64,000 bases of DNA from Pseudomonas taiwanensis DSM 21245 (GTDB lineage: Bacteria; Pseudomonadota; Gammaproteobacteria; Pseudomonadales; Pseudomonadaceae). The position numbers and the translations under genes are program-made. The notes beneath the pieces are model-generated. The model did no database searches, had not been told where the DNA came from, and saw only the letters and a list, made by a program, of their open reading frames with translations. Numbering within the stretch: position 1 is the first letter of the stretch; every line of letters starts with the position of its first letter. Positions 48,023 through 57,422 of this stretch are shown piece by piece. The DNA is taken from NCBI RefSeq assembly GCF_000425785.1, contig NZ_AUEC01000005.1:248001-312000 (forward strand), written 5' to 3'.

Positions 48023-48810
48023 CGTGGAATCTGTACCGTCAACGTCGGGCTGGTCGTGGGGGGCGACGCCAGTTGCTCGTTGGCATACAGCGCATCCAGG
48101 CGTGCTTCGCTGACCGCCGCCGCGGGGCAATCGAACGCCACCTGGCCATCACGGATGCCTACCACCCGAGGGAAATGCGCCAGAGCCAGGTCCACGGCAT
48201 GCAGGCTCGCCACCAGGGTCACGCCATTGGTCATGGCGTGGCGGTTGAGCAAGGCCAGGCTGTGATCGGCCAACACGGGGTCCATGGCCGACACCGGCTC
48301 GTCGGTCAGCAACAGTTCAGGCTGCTGGTAAAGCGCCCGGGCGATGCCGACCCGCTGCAACTGGCCGCCAGACAACTGCCCGCACTGCACGAACAGTTTA
48401 TCGGCCAGCCCCAGCTCGGCCAGCGCCTGACGCGCCCCCGGCACGTCGCTTGGGTAAAGCAGGTTGAGCAAGCCACGCAGGGTGCCCCACCGTCCGAGTC
48501 GGCCGGCCAGCACCGCCGTTACCACTCGCTGGCGCGGCGGCAAGGGCGGTGCCTGATGCACCAGCCCCACCCTCGTGCGCAAACGCTGACGAGCCCCTGC
48601 GGACAGGCTCCAGGGTTGTTCGCCAAACACCTCCAGGCGGCCGGCACTGGGCTCGATGGCCGTCGCCATCAGGTGCAACAGGCTGGATTTGCCAGCCCCT
48701 GAAGGACCGATGATCGCAACCCGTTCACCCTGCTCGATCCGCAGGTTGACGGCATTCAAGGCACGAACCTGGCCGTGCCGCAGGTCGACGTTGTGAAGAT
48801 GGATAGTCAC
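48016..48810 (-). CDS. PhnC-like ABC transporter ATPase (putative selenium oxyanion importer)
   Basis: A 264-residue ABC ATPase. Walker A is GPSGAGKSS (about residues 35-43), the signature QLSGGQLQRVGIARALYQQP and Walker B LLLTDEPVSAMDP, with the switch His in VASLHAVDLA. The closest well-known relatives are PhnC phosphonate ATPases. It overlaps the binding-protein gene by 4 bases. Confidence 0.87.
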   Translation of the reverse strand: MTIHLHNVDLRHGQVRALNAVNLRIEQGERVAIIGPSGAGKSSLLHLMATAIEPSAGRLEVFGEQPWSLSAGARQRLRTRVGLVHQAPPLPPRQRVVTAVLAGRLGRWGTLRGLLNLLYPSDVPGARQALAELGLADKLFVQCGQLSGGQLQRVGIARALYQQPELLLTDEPVSAMDPVLADHSLALLNRHAMTNGVTLVASLHAVDLALAHFPRVVGIRDGQVAFDCPAAAVSEARLDALYANEQLASPPTTSPTLTVQIPRC

Positions 48811-49661
48811 TTGAGCAGGCCGGCCTCACGTGCCGCTTGCTCGGTGCCTGCATAGTTCTCAGGCTGGGTCTCGATGAAGCGGCTGGCGGCCTGCAGGTCG
48901 AGGATCGCCTTGTGCTCCGGGTTGGCCGGGTCGAGGTCGAGGAAGGCCTTCTTGATCTTTTCCTTCAGCTGCGGATCCATGTTGCCGCGCACGGTCCAGT
49001 TGTAGTCGTAATAGGCCGGGGTAGTGGCAAACACCTTGACCTTGCTGGTGTCGACCTTGCCGGCATCGACCAGCTTCTGCCATACGCTGGCATTGAGCAC
49101 GCCACCATCGACCTTGCCGGCCTGAACCCAGGCAACCGTCGCGTCGTGCGCACCGGAGTAGGCCACGCGGCTGAAGTAGCTCTCCGGCTTGATGTTGTCT
49201 TCCTTGAGCATGAAGTAACGCGGCATCAAGCTACCGGAAGTGGACGAGATCGAACCGAAGGCGAAGGACTTGCCCTTCAGGTCGGCCAGGCTCTTGACGT
49301 CCGGATTGGCAGTGATGAACTTGGAGGTGAATTGCGCGTCCTGTTCACGTTGTACCAATGGCGTAGCTTTGGGGTCCTTCAGGTGCACCTGGACGAAGGT
49401 GAAGCCTCCCAGCCAGGCCAGGTCCAAGCGGTCGGACGCCAGCGATTCGACCACTGCCGGGTAATCGGCCACCGGCACGAACTTCACGTCCATGCCCAGC
49501 TGCTTGGACAGATATTCTCCCAGCGGCTTGAACTTGCGCAGCAGTTCGGTTGGCGCTTCGTCTGGGATGGCACTGACTCGCAGGGTATCGGCAGCCTGGG
49601 CGATGACGGCGCAGCAAGACAGCGCAAGTCCGGCTGCAATGGCCAGAGGGCGTTTGAGCAT
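48807..49661 (-). CDS. Putative selenate/phosphonate-type ABC transporter substrate-binding protein
   Basis: A 284-residue periplasmic protein of the PhnD family with a signal peptide ending at VIAQAADTL. The mature part starts LRVSAIPDEAPTELLRKFKP; family phrases DLAWLGGFTFVQV and SISSTSGSLMPRYFM are visible. A PhnD-like subgroup has been named putative selenate binding protein (as I recall, TIGR04553) because it sits beside selenium genes; here selD-mnmH is divergent, 128 bases away. The start is ATG 49661 with GGAGAA upstream. The ligand is inferred, not shown. Confidence 0.8.
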   Translation of the reverse strand: MLKRPLAIAAGLALSCCAVIAQAADTLRVSAIPDEAPTELLRKFKPLGEYLSKQLGMDVKFVPVADYPAVVESLASDRLDLAWLGGFTFVQVHLKDPKATPLVQREQDAQFTSKFITANPDVKSLADLKGKSFAFGSISSTSGSLMPRYFMLKEDNIKPESYFSRVAYSGAHDATVAWVQAGKVDGGVLNASVWQKLVDAGKVDTSKVKVFATTPAYYDYNWTVRGNMDPQLKEKIKKAFLDLDPANPEHKAILDLQAASRFIETQPENYAGTEQAAREAGLLK

Positions 49662-49789
49662 TGGGGTTCTCCGGTTCAATAGCGGGGAAAGGGCCGGCAT
49701 CCGCGCCGACCGTGGCAAGTATAAGAGTCCATGGCGCAAAGACCAGCTTTGCTACAATCGCGCAACATCATTGAGCGCACGAGGTGCAT

Positions 49790-50824
49790 ATGAGCGAGCC
49801 GATTCGCCTGACCCAATACAGCCACGGTGCCGGCTGTGGCTGCAAGATCTCTCCCAAGGTGCTGGACGTGATCCTCGCCGAAAGCGGTGCACAGGCCCTC
49901 GACCCGAAGCTCTGGGTGGGCAATGCCTCCCGCGACGATGCCGCCGTCTACGCACTGGACGATGAACGTGGCGTGGTCTCGACCACCGACTTCTTCATGC
50001 CCATCGTCGATGACCCGTACGATTTCGGCCGCATCGCCGCCACCAATGCGATCAGCGACATCTACGCCATGGGCGGCGACCCCTTGATGGCCATCGCCAT
50101 TCTTGGCTGGCCGGTCAACGTACTGCCACCGGAAGTGGCTCGCGAGGTGATCCGTGGCGGGCGCGCCGTGTGCGCCGAAGCAGGCATTCCATTGGCAGGT
50201 GGCCACTCCATCGACGCCCCGGAACCGATCTTCGGCCTGGCCGTCACCGGCGTGGTCAGCAAGCATCACCTCAAGCGCAACGACACCGCTACCGTGGGCT
50301 GCCGTCTGTACCTGACCAAACCCTTGGGCATCGGCATCCTCACCACCGCCGAGAAGAAAGCCAAGCTGCGCGAACAGGACCACGGCCTGGCCCGTGACTG
50401 GATGTGCACCCTCAACACCCCCGGCAGCCGCTTTGGCAAGCTTGACGGCGTCAAGGCCATGACCGACGTGACCGGTTTCGGCCTGCTCGGCCATTTGGTG
50501 GAACTGGCCGAAGGCAGTGGCCTGACCGCGCACCTGAACTACACAGCCGTACCGCGTCTACCCAGTGTCGACCACTACCTGGCCGAGGGCTGCATCCCAG
50601 GAGGCACCCTGCGTAACTTCGACAGCTATGGCCACAAGATCGGCGCCTTGAGCGACGAGCAGAAGCACCTGCTGTGCGACCCGCAGACCAGCGGCGGCCT
50701 GTTGGTAGCCGTTACTCCAGAGGGTGAAGCGGAGTTTCTCGACGTAGCTGCAGCGCTTGGCCTGAAGCTCGCGCCGATCGGCGCGCTGGTCGAGCGACAG
50801 AGCCACGCGGTCGAGGTGATCTGA
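49790..50824 (+). CDS. selD: Selenide, water dikinase (selenophosphate synthetase)
   Basis: A 344-residue enzyme that makes selenophosphate from selenide and ATP. The active site is GAGCGCKI, with C16 and C18 followed by K19, so the catalytic residue is Cys, not selenocysteine. Family phrases [35 protein letters not shown] and [10 protein letters not shown] are seen. The start is ATG 49790 with GAGG at 5 bases. It shares TGATG with mnmH, so both should be made together for 2-selenouridine in tRNA. Confidence 0.96.
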   Translation: MSEPIRLTQYSHGAGCGCKISPKVLDVILAESGAQALDPKLWVGNASRDDAAVYALDDERGVVSTTDFFMPIVDDPYDFGRIAATNAISDIYAMGGDPLMAIAILGWPVNVLPPEVAREVIRGGRAVCAEAGIPLAGGHSIDAPEPIFGLAVTGVVSKHHLKRNDTATVGCRLYLTKPLGIGILTTAEKKAKLREQDHGLARDWMCTLNTPGSRFGKLDGVKAMTDVTGFGLLGHLVELAEGSGLTAHLNYTAVPRLPSVDHYLAEGCIPGGTLRNFDSYGHKIGALSDEQKHLLCDPQTSGGLLVAVTPEGEAEFLDVAAALGLKLAPIGALVERQSHAVEVI

Positions 50825-51921
50825 TGCGCCCCGACTGCACCGATTTTCGCCAGCTGTTCCTCGACGACGCGCCCATGATGGACATGCGCGCGCCCATCGA
50901 GTTTGCCAAGGGGGCCTTCCCGGGCTCCGTCAACCTGCCGCTGATGACCGATCAGGAACGGCAGAAGGTTGGCACCTGCTACAAGCAACAAGGCCAGGCC
51001 GCCGCCATCACCCTGGGCCACCAACTGGTCAGCGGCACTACCAAGCGCGAGCGCCTGCATGCCTGGGCCAGCTTTGCCAAGGCCCACCCCGACGGATACC
51101 TGTACTGCGCCCGCGGCGGCCTACGCTCGCTGATCGTCCAGCAGTGGCTGCGTGACGAGGCCGGCATTGACTACCCACGCATCAAGGGTGGCTACAAAGC
51201 CATGCGCACGTTCCTGCTGGAAACCACCCTGCAGGCGGTGGCGCAATGCGATTTCGTGCTGGTGGGCGGCCTGACCGGCACCGGCAAGACCGATGTCTTG
51301 CACCAGCTGAGCAACGTGCTCGACCTGGAAGGCCATGCCAACCATCGCGGATCCAGTTTCGGCAAGCGTGCCACCGCACAGCCTTCGCAGATCGACTTCG
51401 AGAACCGCCTGGCCATCGACGTACTGAAGAAGCGCGCTCGCGGCATCGACCAGTTCGTGCTCGAGGATGAAGGCCGTATTGTCGGCAGTTGCTCGGTGCC
51501 GCTGGAGTTGTACCAGGGCATGCAGCAATATCCGATGGTGTGGTTGGAGGACAGCTTCGAGAACCGCGTGGAGCGCATCTTGCGCGATTACGTGGTCAAC
51601 CTGAGCGCCGAATTCATCGCACTGCACGGCGAGGATCTTGGTCAACGACTGTTCGCCGAGCGCATGCTGCAAAGCATGAGCAATATCCACAAACGCCTGG
51701 GCGGCGAGCGTTTCCAGCGCTTGTCCGAGATCATGCGCCAGGCGCTGGACGAACAGCAGCGCTGCGGCGCGGTGGACCTGCACCGGGGTTGGATCGAGGG
51801 CTTGCTCAACGAGTACTACGACCCGATGTACGCCTACCAGCGCGAGGCCAAGGCCGAACGCATCGAGTTTGCCGGCGATGCACGCGAGGTGCGTGAGTAC
51901 CTGAAGGCGCGGAAGCGATAA
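50824..51921 (+). CDS. mnmH: tRNA 2-selenouridine synthase MnmH (SelU)
   Basis: A 365-residue enzyme replacing the sulfur of 2-thiouridine-34 in tRNA by selenium, using selenophosphate from SelD. The N-terminal rhodanese domain has the catalytic C95 ([10 protein letters not shown]); a P-loop GGLTGTGKT lies at about 148-156. Its ATG overlaps the selD stop by one base. No selA, selB or selenocysteine tRNA is present in the window, so the visible use of selenophosphate is tRNA modification. Confidence 0.95.
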   Translation: MRPDCTDFRQLFLDDAPMMDMRAPIEFAKGAFPGSVNLPLMTDQERQKVGTCYKQQGQAAAITLGHQLVSGTTKRERLHAWASFAKAHPDGYLYCARGGLRSLIVQQWLRDEAGIDYPRIKGGYKAMRTFLLETTLQAVAQCDFVLVGGLTGTGKTDVLHQLSNVLDLEGHANHRGSSFGKRATAQPSQIDFENRLAIDVLKKRARGIDQFVLEDEGRIVGSCSVPLELYQGMQQYPMVWLEDSFENRVERILRDYVVNLSAEFIALHGEDLGQRLFAERMLQSMSNIHKRLGGERFQRLSEIMRQALDEQQRCGAVDLHRGWIEGLLNEYYDPMYAYQREAKAERIEFAGDAREVREYLKARKR

Positions 51922-51953
51922 AGGATGGCTGCGCGACTTGCGCACTGACACCA

Positions 51954-52007
51954 TCGCCGGCAAGCCGGCTCCGGCGAGGACTGCGCCAGGAATCGGCTTG
52001 CCGGCGA
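51954..52007. repeat. Inverted pair of REP cores
   Basis: TCGCCGGCAAGCCG (51954-51967) and CGGCTTGCCGGCGA (51994-52007) are perfect 14-base inverted copies of the REP core, 26 bases apart. They lie between the convergent mnmH and LprI-like genes. Confidence 0.82.
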
Positions 52008-52026
52008 GCGTGACGGAGCCCCCACA

Positions 52027-52413
52027 TCACTGCCCAGGGCTGAGCACCCGATCCAGCTCCCCCGCCCGCTCCCGAGTCATGTCCAGCATGCACATTCCAC
52101 CTTCAAGCAGAGCCATGGTCCCGCCACTGGCCTGCACATGGAACTGGCAGTTGCCGTCGCGATAAGCGATCCACTGGCGCTGCACCTCCCGCAGACGCTT
52201 CTGCTGACCGGCATCGAGCTTGGCCATCAGCCGCTTGTAGACCCGGTTCAACCGCTGGTCCTGCAGCGCGGTCTCCTGTTGAATGCATGCACTCATTGCC
52301 GCCGTACTGGCCGCCTTGTCCATGCACTGGCCATAGCCCTGCGAGTTTTCCTCGGCCCATGCCTGCGGCAGCAAACCGGCCACTGCAAGGCCTATCAAAA
52401 AATGTCTGATCAT
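52027..52413 (-). CDS. LprI-like (DUF1311) secreted protein
   Basis: A 128-residue protein with a signal peptide (IRHFLIGLAVAGLLPQAWAEE). The mature part has four Cys and the DUF1311/LprI pattern: GQCMDKAASTAAMSACIQQE, then LNRVYKRLMAKL and LREVQRQWIAYRDGNC. LprI-family proteins in mycobacteria inhibit lysozyme; whether this one does is unknown. Two adjacent ATG codons (52416, 52413) follow AGGAGG; the second has the better spacing (7). Confidence 0.82.
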   Translation of the reverse strand: MIRHFLIGLAVAGLLPQAWAEENSQGYGQCMDKAASTAAMSACIQQETALQDQRLNRVYKRLMAKLDAGQQKRLREVQRQWIAYRDGNCQFHVQASGGTMALLEGGMCMLDMTRERAGELDRVLSPGQ

Positions 52414-52434
52414 CATCGTCCCTCCTGGCGAGCA

Positions 52435-52974
52435 TCAGAATGCCCGCGGCTGCTCCGGCGGCATCAGCACCTTGCCAGGCTCGAAGCGCAACGATGGCAT
52501 CTGCGTGGCGGCATAAAAGGTCACCCCAAGCGCCGCAATCAATGCCACATCCAGCCAGTTCCAACCTGGCACATCGTCACGGCTGCGGGCCTTCCAACAC
52601 TGCCAGGCCTGGCCGGCACAGAACACGACGATTGCCGCCAGCCACAGGTAGAAGCCCGCACCAAAGCCGGTTCGCTCATGGAACTCATAGCTGATGTTAT
52701 CGGGCAGGCGTTCAATGCCGAAGCTGCTGGCGGCGAGGTACAGCGCCCCCAAACCCAGCCCCAGGGCCAGCCGTCGGAAGCGCCGATGGCTCAGGAATGC
52801 CAATGCCAGCAGCGGATTGGCGAACCACTGGAACAACCCGAAGGGCACGCCCCAGGGCCCGTAAAGCAGCATCTGCAGTGCTGGCATGTGCCGATCAGCG
52901 CCCATCAGGGCGCCATCGAACGCCAGGCAGAGCAGGTACAAGGCGAGACTCAAGGTGAGGTAGAAAGCTGGCAA
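52435..52974 (-). CDS. Hypothetical integral membrane protein
   Basis: A 179-residue protein with about four hydrophobic helices (FYLTLSLALYLLCLAFDGAL, FANPLLALAFLSHRRF, GLGLGALYLAASSFGI, LWLAAIVVFCAGQAW, LDVALIAALGVTFYAA). I do not recognise a family with confidence. The start is TTG 52974, supported by GGAG 7 bases upstream and because the first helix would otherwise be cut. It is 21 bases upstream of the LprI-like gene on the same strand and may be co-transcribed. Confidence 0.75.
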   Translation of the reverse strand: MPAFYLTLSLALYLLCLAFDGALMGADRHMPALQMLLYGPWGVPFGLFQWFANPLLALAFLSHRRFRRLALGLGLGALYLAASSFGIERLPDNISYEFHERTGFGAGFYLWLAAIVVFCAGQAWQCWKARSRDDVPGWNWLDVALIAALGVTFYAATQMPSLRFEPGKVLMPPEQPRAF

Positions 52975-53027
52975 ACGGCGGCTCCGTGCTCAATCGTCGA
53001 GATTGCCGACCATACAGCACCGGGCGG

Positions 53028-53591
53028 TCAGACGACAGGCGGCTCAAGTAACAGACCGTATATCCCCGAGTCGGACAGCTCGCCCGCCACGCACCAGCGT
53101 GCTCGCAGCGTGCCTTCCAATACGAATCCCTGGCGTTCCAGGGTACGGGCCGAACCGCTGTTGCGCGGGTCGATTTCCGCTTCAAGGCGGCGCATGTGCA
53201 AGGTGTGGGCGAGGTAATCGATGAAGCAGGTCAGCGCTTCATCCATGTAGCCCCTGCCCTGCACGGCGCTGGCCAGGCAATAGCCGATTTCGCCACGACG
53301 GGAGACGTCATCGATATTGAACAGCTGCACCATGCCGATCAGTGCGCCGTTGTCACGGCGATACATGCCCAGCTTGAGCTGGTCGCCATTGGCGTACGCT
53401 TCGCGGTCGGCGGCCAGTGCGCTCTGGGCTTCGGCAAGGTCTTGCCAGGGTGCGTGGTGCCAGTAACGCATGACCTCGGGGTCGGCCATGATCTTCAGCC
53501 ATTGTGCAGCGTCGGCGTGGCGCATCGGGCGCAACTGCAGGCGCGGGCTGTCGAGGCAGAGGTCACTGGGGAAACTGCGGGGTGGGGTCAC
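53028..53591 (-). CDS. GNAT-family N-acetyltransferase (RimJ/RimL type)
   Basis: A 187-residue acetyltransferase. It opens LDSPRLQLRPMRHADAAQWL, typical of the RimJ/RimL subgroup, and has EIGYCLASAVQGRGYMDEAL and the C-terminal DPRNSGSARTLERQGFVLEG. The start is GTG 53591 with AGGAG 7 bases upstream; an ATG six codons earlier lacks a ribosome site. The substrate is unknown. Confidence 0.85.
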   Translation of the reverse strand: MTPPRSFPSDLCLDSPRLQLRPMRHADAAQWLKIMADPEVMRYWHHAPWQDLAEAQSALAADREAYANGDQLKLGMYRRDNGALIGMVQLFNIDDVSRRGEIGYCLASAVQGRGYMDEALTCFIDYLAHTLHMRRLEAEIDPRNSGSARTLERQGFVLEGTLRARWCVAGELSDSGIYGLLLEPPVV

Positions 53592-53714
53592 GCCGGATCT
53601 CCTGTCCATGGCTGGGGAGATGACAGTTTAACGTCATGTGGGGTGGGTGGGGGTATGGCTTGGGTTTGGAGTGGGCGGCGGGTGCATGTCTGGCGTTTGC
53701 GGTGGTGCTGAAAC

Positions 53715-53931
53715 CGAGCGCCGCCCGCGCGGCGCATCGCGAGCAAGGCTCGCTCCTACGTCTGTTTCGGGCCAGTAACGCCAGTGACAGGCGCGCGCGA
53801 CCGCCTTGTTTGTACGGCACGGTATCGCGCTATGCAGCCAGGCGTTCGCGTGCAAATCCCGCAGGACTCATTGGCCCGAAACAGACGTAGGAGCGAGCCT
53901 TGCTCGCGATGCGCCGCGCGGGCGGCGCTCG
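53715..53931. repeat. Perfect 60-bp inverted repeat with 97-bp spacer
   Basis: Left arm 53715-53774 and right arm 53872-53931 are exact reverse complements over 60 bases. The arms contain the Pseudomonas REP core (GCGAGCAAGGCTCGCTCCTA). The spacer (53775-53871) shows no strong internal symmetry. Open frames here, including the same peptide LARNRRRSEPCSRCAARAAL from both strands, are by-products of the repeat. It lies in a 500-base gap between the GNAT gene and the YkgJ-type gene. Confidence 0.9.
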
Positions 53932-54134
53932 ATCTCAAGAACGCTGCAGCTCTATCGGCGAACACGCCTCAAGCCCAGCACCACCGGCAGCTCATCGAAG
54001 GCGTGGTCGAGCCGGATGCCGGGCTGGATGACGTACAGGTCGCGACACGGCCAGACCGAAGTCTGCACGCGCACCGCCCCCTGCCCTACTGAAGCATTCG
54101 GTTTCAGATTCAGAACCTTCTTACAGCTGACGCT
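53932..54134. other. Gap without a supported gene
   Basis: These 203 bases separate the inverted repeat from the YkgJ-type gene. On the minus strand, codons stay open after the YkgJ-type stop for about 60 codons (SCKKVLNLKPNASVGQGAVR... to GLRRVRR), but no start codon with a good ribosome site is visible. It could be a decayed gene tail or chance. Confidence 0.4.
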
Positions 54135-54518
54135 TCAGGCCACCTCGGCCCCATCATCCGGCCAATGCGGCTCGTTGGCCTCTGGTGGCGTCAACGGAGG
54201 CAGGCCATAGAACGCCCGCGCATCGTCGCAACTTGGATTATGCACCCCACCCTCCCAAGACGCCTCGAACTCGCGGCATGGGCTGGAACGGTTGGCGTAG
54301 ATGGTGCACGCGACTTCCTTGCCAATCTCGCCCTGCAGGCTCACGCAGCGGCAAGGCTTGGCGTCGGTGCCGATCATGGCAACACGCGTCGGGTTGATTT
54401 GCACCACCAGGTCATCCGGCACAAGGCCGCCGGCAGACTGGCATTCGCCCCAGAAAAAGGACACACGGAAATACCCGCAGCAGGCGCCGCAGTCAAGGCA
54501 AGGGTTGTATTCGGACAT
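54135..54518 (-). CDS. YkgJ-family cysteine-cluster protein
   Basis: A 127-residue protein of the YkgJ/UPF0153 zinc- or iron-chelating family. Conserved Cys groups are CLDCGACCGYF at the start, KPCRCVSLQ, ACTIYANRSSPCREF and NPSCDDARAFYGLPPL. The family signature YxxRxxxCxxF is matched. Function is unknown; the Cys groups suggest metal binding. It stands alone. Confidence 0.88.
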   Translation of the reverse strand: MSEYNPCLDCGACCGYFRVSFFWGECQSAGGLVPDDLVVQINPTRVAMIGTDAKPCRCVSLQGEIGKEVACTIYANRSSPCREFEASWEGGVHNPSCDDARAFYGLPPLTPPEANEPHWPDDGAEVA

Positions 54519-54668
54519 GATGGCACGGAGGGAAGGTTGTTGTTATCGGGGTTGGCCCGCGCGCCATTTGTAATCGAAGCCAGGTCGGCTGAGAAGAGGG
54601 GTAATGCAAAAATAGTTTGCCGTTGATCCGGCAATGGCAGGGGCCGCTTCACAGCCCCTGCCCGTGTG

Positions 54669-55877
54669 CTATTTACGGGCCAGGCCGTCAGCTCGGAACA
54701 TCTGGCGAATGCCGCGAATCGCCTGGCGAATCCGGTCCTGGTTCTCGATCAGGGCAAAGCGCACATGGTCATCGCCATAGTCCCCGAAGCCAATCCCCGG
54801 CGACACACAAACCTTGGCCTCGGCCAGCAGCTTCTTGGAAAACTCCAGCGAACCCAGGTGTGCGTACTGCTCCGGGATCTTCGCCCAGACATACATCGAC
54901 GCCTTGGGGTTCTCGACCATCCAGCCCAGCTCGTGCAGCCCCTTGACCAGCAGGTTGCGCCGCTGGCGGTACTGCTCGGCGATATCACGCACGCATTGCT
55001 GGTCGCCCTCAAGTGCAGCAATCGCGGCCACCTGCAGCGGGGTGAAGGTACCGTAGTCGTGGTAGCTCTTGATCCGCGCCAGGGCGCTGACCAGCTCCGG
55101 GTTGCCGACCATGAAACCGATACGCCAGCCGGCCATGTTGTAGCTCTTGGACAGGGTGAAGAACTCCACCGCAATGTCCTTGGCCCCCGGAACCTGCATG
55201 ATCGACGGCGCTTTCCAGCCATCGTAGACGATGTCGGCGTAGGCCAGATCGTGCACTACCAGCACGTCGTACTGCTTGGCCAACGCCACCACGCGTTCGA
55301 AGAAGTCCAGCTCCACGCATTGCGCGGTAGGGTTGGAGGGAAACCCAAGGATCATCATCTTCGGTTTGGGAATCGACTCGCGAATCGCTCGCTCGAGCTC
55401 GTTGAAAAAGTCCACACCCGGCACCAGCGGCACAGAACGCACCTGCGCGCCGGCGATGACCGCGCCATAGATGTGAATCGGGTAGCTCGGGTTGGGCACC
55501 AGCACCGTGTCGCCATGGTCGAGGGTGCCAAGCATCAGGTGCGCCAGGCCTTCTTTCGAACCGATGGTGACGATGGCTTCGCTTTCCGGGTCGATGTCGA
55601 CCTCGTAGCGATCCTTGTACCAGTTGGAGATCGCACGACGCAGGCGCGGAATACCGCGCGAGGTGGAATAGCCATGGGTGTCTTCTCGCTGTGCGACCTG
55701 AACCAGCTTCTCGACGATGTGCGGCGGCGTGGCCCCGTCGGGGTTGCCCATGCTCAGGTCGATGATGTCCTCGCCACGGCGACGGGCCGCCATCTTGAGC
55801 TCGGCAGTGATGTTGAAGACGTAAGGGGGGAGACGATCGATGCGCGCGAAGCGGCGCGGCGAACCTGGATTGGCCAT
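54669..55877 (-). CDS. alaC: Alanine-glutamate (glutamate-pyruvate) aminotransferase AlaC
   Basis: A 402-residue class I PLP aminotransferase. The PLP lysine is K244 in [47 protein letters not shown] and [16 protein letters not shown] are AlaC traits. It converts pyruvate and glutamate to alanine and 2-oxoglutarate. Its promoter region (55878-56040) is AT-rich. It is monocistronic, opposite in context to the cyo cluster terminator. Confidence 0.9.
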   Translation of the reverse strand: MANPGSPRRFARIDRLPPYVFNITAELKMAARRRGEDIIDLSMGNPDGATPPHIVEKLVQVAQREDTHGYSTSRGIPRLRRAISNWYKDRYEVDIDPESEAIVTIGSKEGLAHLMLGTLDHGDTVLVPNPSYPIHIYGAVIAGAQVRSVPLVPGVDFFNELERAIRESIPKPKMMILGFPSNPTAQCVELDFFERVVALAKQYDVLVVHDLAYADIVYDGWKAPSIMQVPGAKDIAVEFFTLSKSYNMAGWRIGFMVGNPELVSALARIKSYHDYGTFTPLQVAAIAALEGDQQCVRDIAEQYRQRRNLLVKGLHELGWMVENPKASMYVWAKIPEQYAHLGSLEFSKKLLAEAKVCVSPGIGFGDYGDDHVRFALIENQDRIRQAIRGIRQMFRADGLARK

Positions 55878-56143
55878 GGTTTCCTCTGAGAACGTAAGCG
55901 CCCGGAACCGTCCGAGCGACGCTGGCCGCTGCGGCGGCCTGAATCAGAAGATAATGCCGATACAGGTTATCTGTAAATGATAATTTCCTGTTTTGTTAGA
56001 CCTTTTCAGACGATTTTATTGAATATTTCAAGTTCATGGTTTGACGAGCAGCCCTTTCGCCGACCAACCCGCTCCTACAGGATCAACCACATGCCTCGGA
56101 ACGAGCTCACCGGCGAACGGGGCTGCACAGGAAGACGCCCATG
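55878..56143. other. Intergenic region between alaC and the cyo terminator
   Basis: It has no gene. An AT-rich tract (about 55948-56038) upstream of alaC probably holds its promoter; AATGATAAT at 55976-55984 resembles half of a Fur box but the other half is poor. A partial REP (CCGACCAACCCGCTCCTACAG, 56062-56081) lies nearer cyo. Confidence 0.5.
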
Positions 56144-56170
56144 AAAAACCCCGGCACATGGCCGGGGTCT
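56144..56170 (-). terminator. Terminator of the cyo operon
   Basis: On the minus strand ACCCCGGC-CATGT-GCCGGGGT is a strong stem followed by TTTTT, about 20 bases after the cyoE stop. Confidence 0.93.
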
Positions 56171-56190
56171 TCGTGAAACAGGCGTCTGAA

Positions 56191-57078
56191 TCAGCGTGCG
56201 TAGGTCATCAGTACGTCCGCAGCGGTCTGGCTGTCCACCGACATCATCACGCTAAGCGCAGTGACGGTGAGGATGGAGAAACCGAATACCTTGCGAGCCC
56301 ACTTGTTGTCGTCCTCGGCCTTGTAGCCACCCCATGCCATATAGAGCCAGTACAGGCCCATGGCTGCTGCCACGGCCAGGTAGCCGAGGCCGGCGTAACC
56401 GCCGAGGGTAAGCATCAGGGTTGCGAGCACGAAGGCCAGCACGTACAGCACGATCTGCTTCTTCGCCGCCAGGATACCGCGAGCCACCGGCAAGACCGGA
56501 ATGTTGGCAGCGCTGTAGTCCTTGAAGCGGAAGATGGCGATCGCGAAGCTGTGTGGCATCTGCCACAGGCTGAACATCACCAGCAGGGTCACTGCAGCCA
56601 GGTCGAAGTTGTTGCTCACGGCGCAGTAGCCGATCACCGGAGGCATGGCACCCGAAAGGCTGCCGACCAAGGTGCCGTGCACCGATTTGCGCTTCAGCCA
56701 CAGGCTGTAGAAACCGACGTAGACGATGAAACCGATCAGCGCACAGAACGCCGACAGCGGGTTGGCCTGTACATACAGCAAGCTGAAGCCAGCCACCCCA
56801 AGCAGGGTGGCATAGGCCAGCGCGAGGGGCAGCGGCATGCCGCCCTGAACCATGACACGGTTCTTGGTGCGTTCCATCTTCTGGTCGATGTCGCGGTCGA
56901 TGCAGTTGTTGAACACGCAACCGGACGCCACCACCAGAGAAGTCCCTACCACCACCGCCAGGAACAGGGCGAAATCCACATGGCCCTTCGCGGCAAGGAA
57001 GAAACCGCCTGCCACGGAAAGCACGTTACCGAAAATGATCCCCGGTTTGGTGATTTGGATAAAGTGCTTCACGGACAT
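56191..57078 (-). CDS. cyoE: Heme O synthase (protoheme IX farnesyltransferase)
   Basis: A 295-residue polytopic prenyltransferase that makes heme O for the bo3 oxidase. The two Asp-rich prenyl-binding motifs are visible: [20 protein letters not shown] (DxxxD) and, later, [16 protein letters not shown]-type loops with [14 protein letters not shown]. Eight or nine helices. It is the last gene of cyoABCDE, 11 bases after cyoD. Confidence 0.95.
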   Translation of the reverse strand: MSVKHFIQITKPGIIFGNVLSVAGGFFLAAKGHVDFALFLAVVVGTSLVVASGCVFNNCIDRDIDQKMERTKNRVMVQGGMPLPLALAYATLLGVAGFSLLYVQANPLSAFCALIGFIVYVGFYSLWLKRKSVHGTLVGSLSGAMPPVIGYCAVSNNFDLAAVTLLVMFSLWQMPHSFAIAIFRFKDYSAANIPVLPVARGILAAKKQIVLYVLAFVLATLMLTLGGYAGLGYLAVAAAMGLYWLYMAWGGYKAEDDNKWARKVFGFSILTVTALSVMMSVDSQTAADVLMTYAR

Positions 57079-57089
57079 GCAGTCTTACC

Positions 57090-57422
57090 TCACTTGGCCA
57101 TCATTTCGATGTGGATGTTGAACATGATCCACAGCGACAGGCCGACCAGCAGTGCAATAACCAGAGTGGTGAACAGGAACGTCGACACGTTGGAACGCTG
57201 CTCTTTCGAGCGGTCCATGTGCAGGAAGTACACGAGGTGCACTACTACCTGGATGACGGCCATGGCCACAACAACCAGAACGGTCAGGTTCTTCGGCAGG
57301 CTTGGGAACATCACCAGGCCGAACGGAATCGCAGTCAGGATGATCGACAGCACGAAGCCGATCATGTAGGACTTGACGCTACCGTGGTTACCTTCGTGAT
57401 GAGTGTCGTGTGCGTTAGCCAT
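57090..57422 (-). CDS. cyoD: Cytochrome bo3 ubiquinol oxidase subunit IV
   Basis: A 110-residue protein with three membrane helices (SYMIGFVLSIILTAIPFGLV, LTVLVVVAMAVIQVVVHLVY, LFTTLVIALLVGLSLWIM). It has the HTHHEGNHGSVK-like His-rich start and FLHMDRSKEQR loop typical of CyoD. Small structural subunit helping assembly of the oxidase. Confidence 0.95.
   Translation of the reverse strand: MANAHDTHHEGNHGSVKSYMIGFVLSIILTAIPFGLVMFPSLPKNLTVLVVVAMAVIQVVVHLVYFLHMDRSKEQRSNVSTFLFTTLVIALLVGLSLWIMFNIHIEMMAK

Noticed and set aside
46431-49661. Plain annotation as a phosphonate transporter
   Set aside because: The family is right, but no phosphonate catabolic genes are near and the divergent neighbour is selD-mnmH, so a selenium-related substrate is preferred. 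It is kept as the main alternative.
53563-54092. Several open frames encoding LARNRRRSEPCSRCAARAAL on both strands
   Set aside because: They are by-products of the perfect inverted repeat; the same peptide from both strands shows it is repeat translation.
55968-55990. Fur box upstream of alaC (AATGATAAT)
   Set aside because: Only about 10 of 19 positions match and the second half-site is absent; AT-rich promoter DNA gives such matches by chance.
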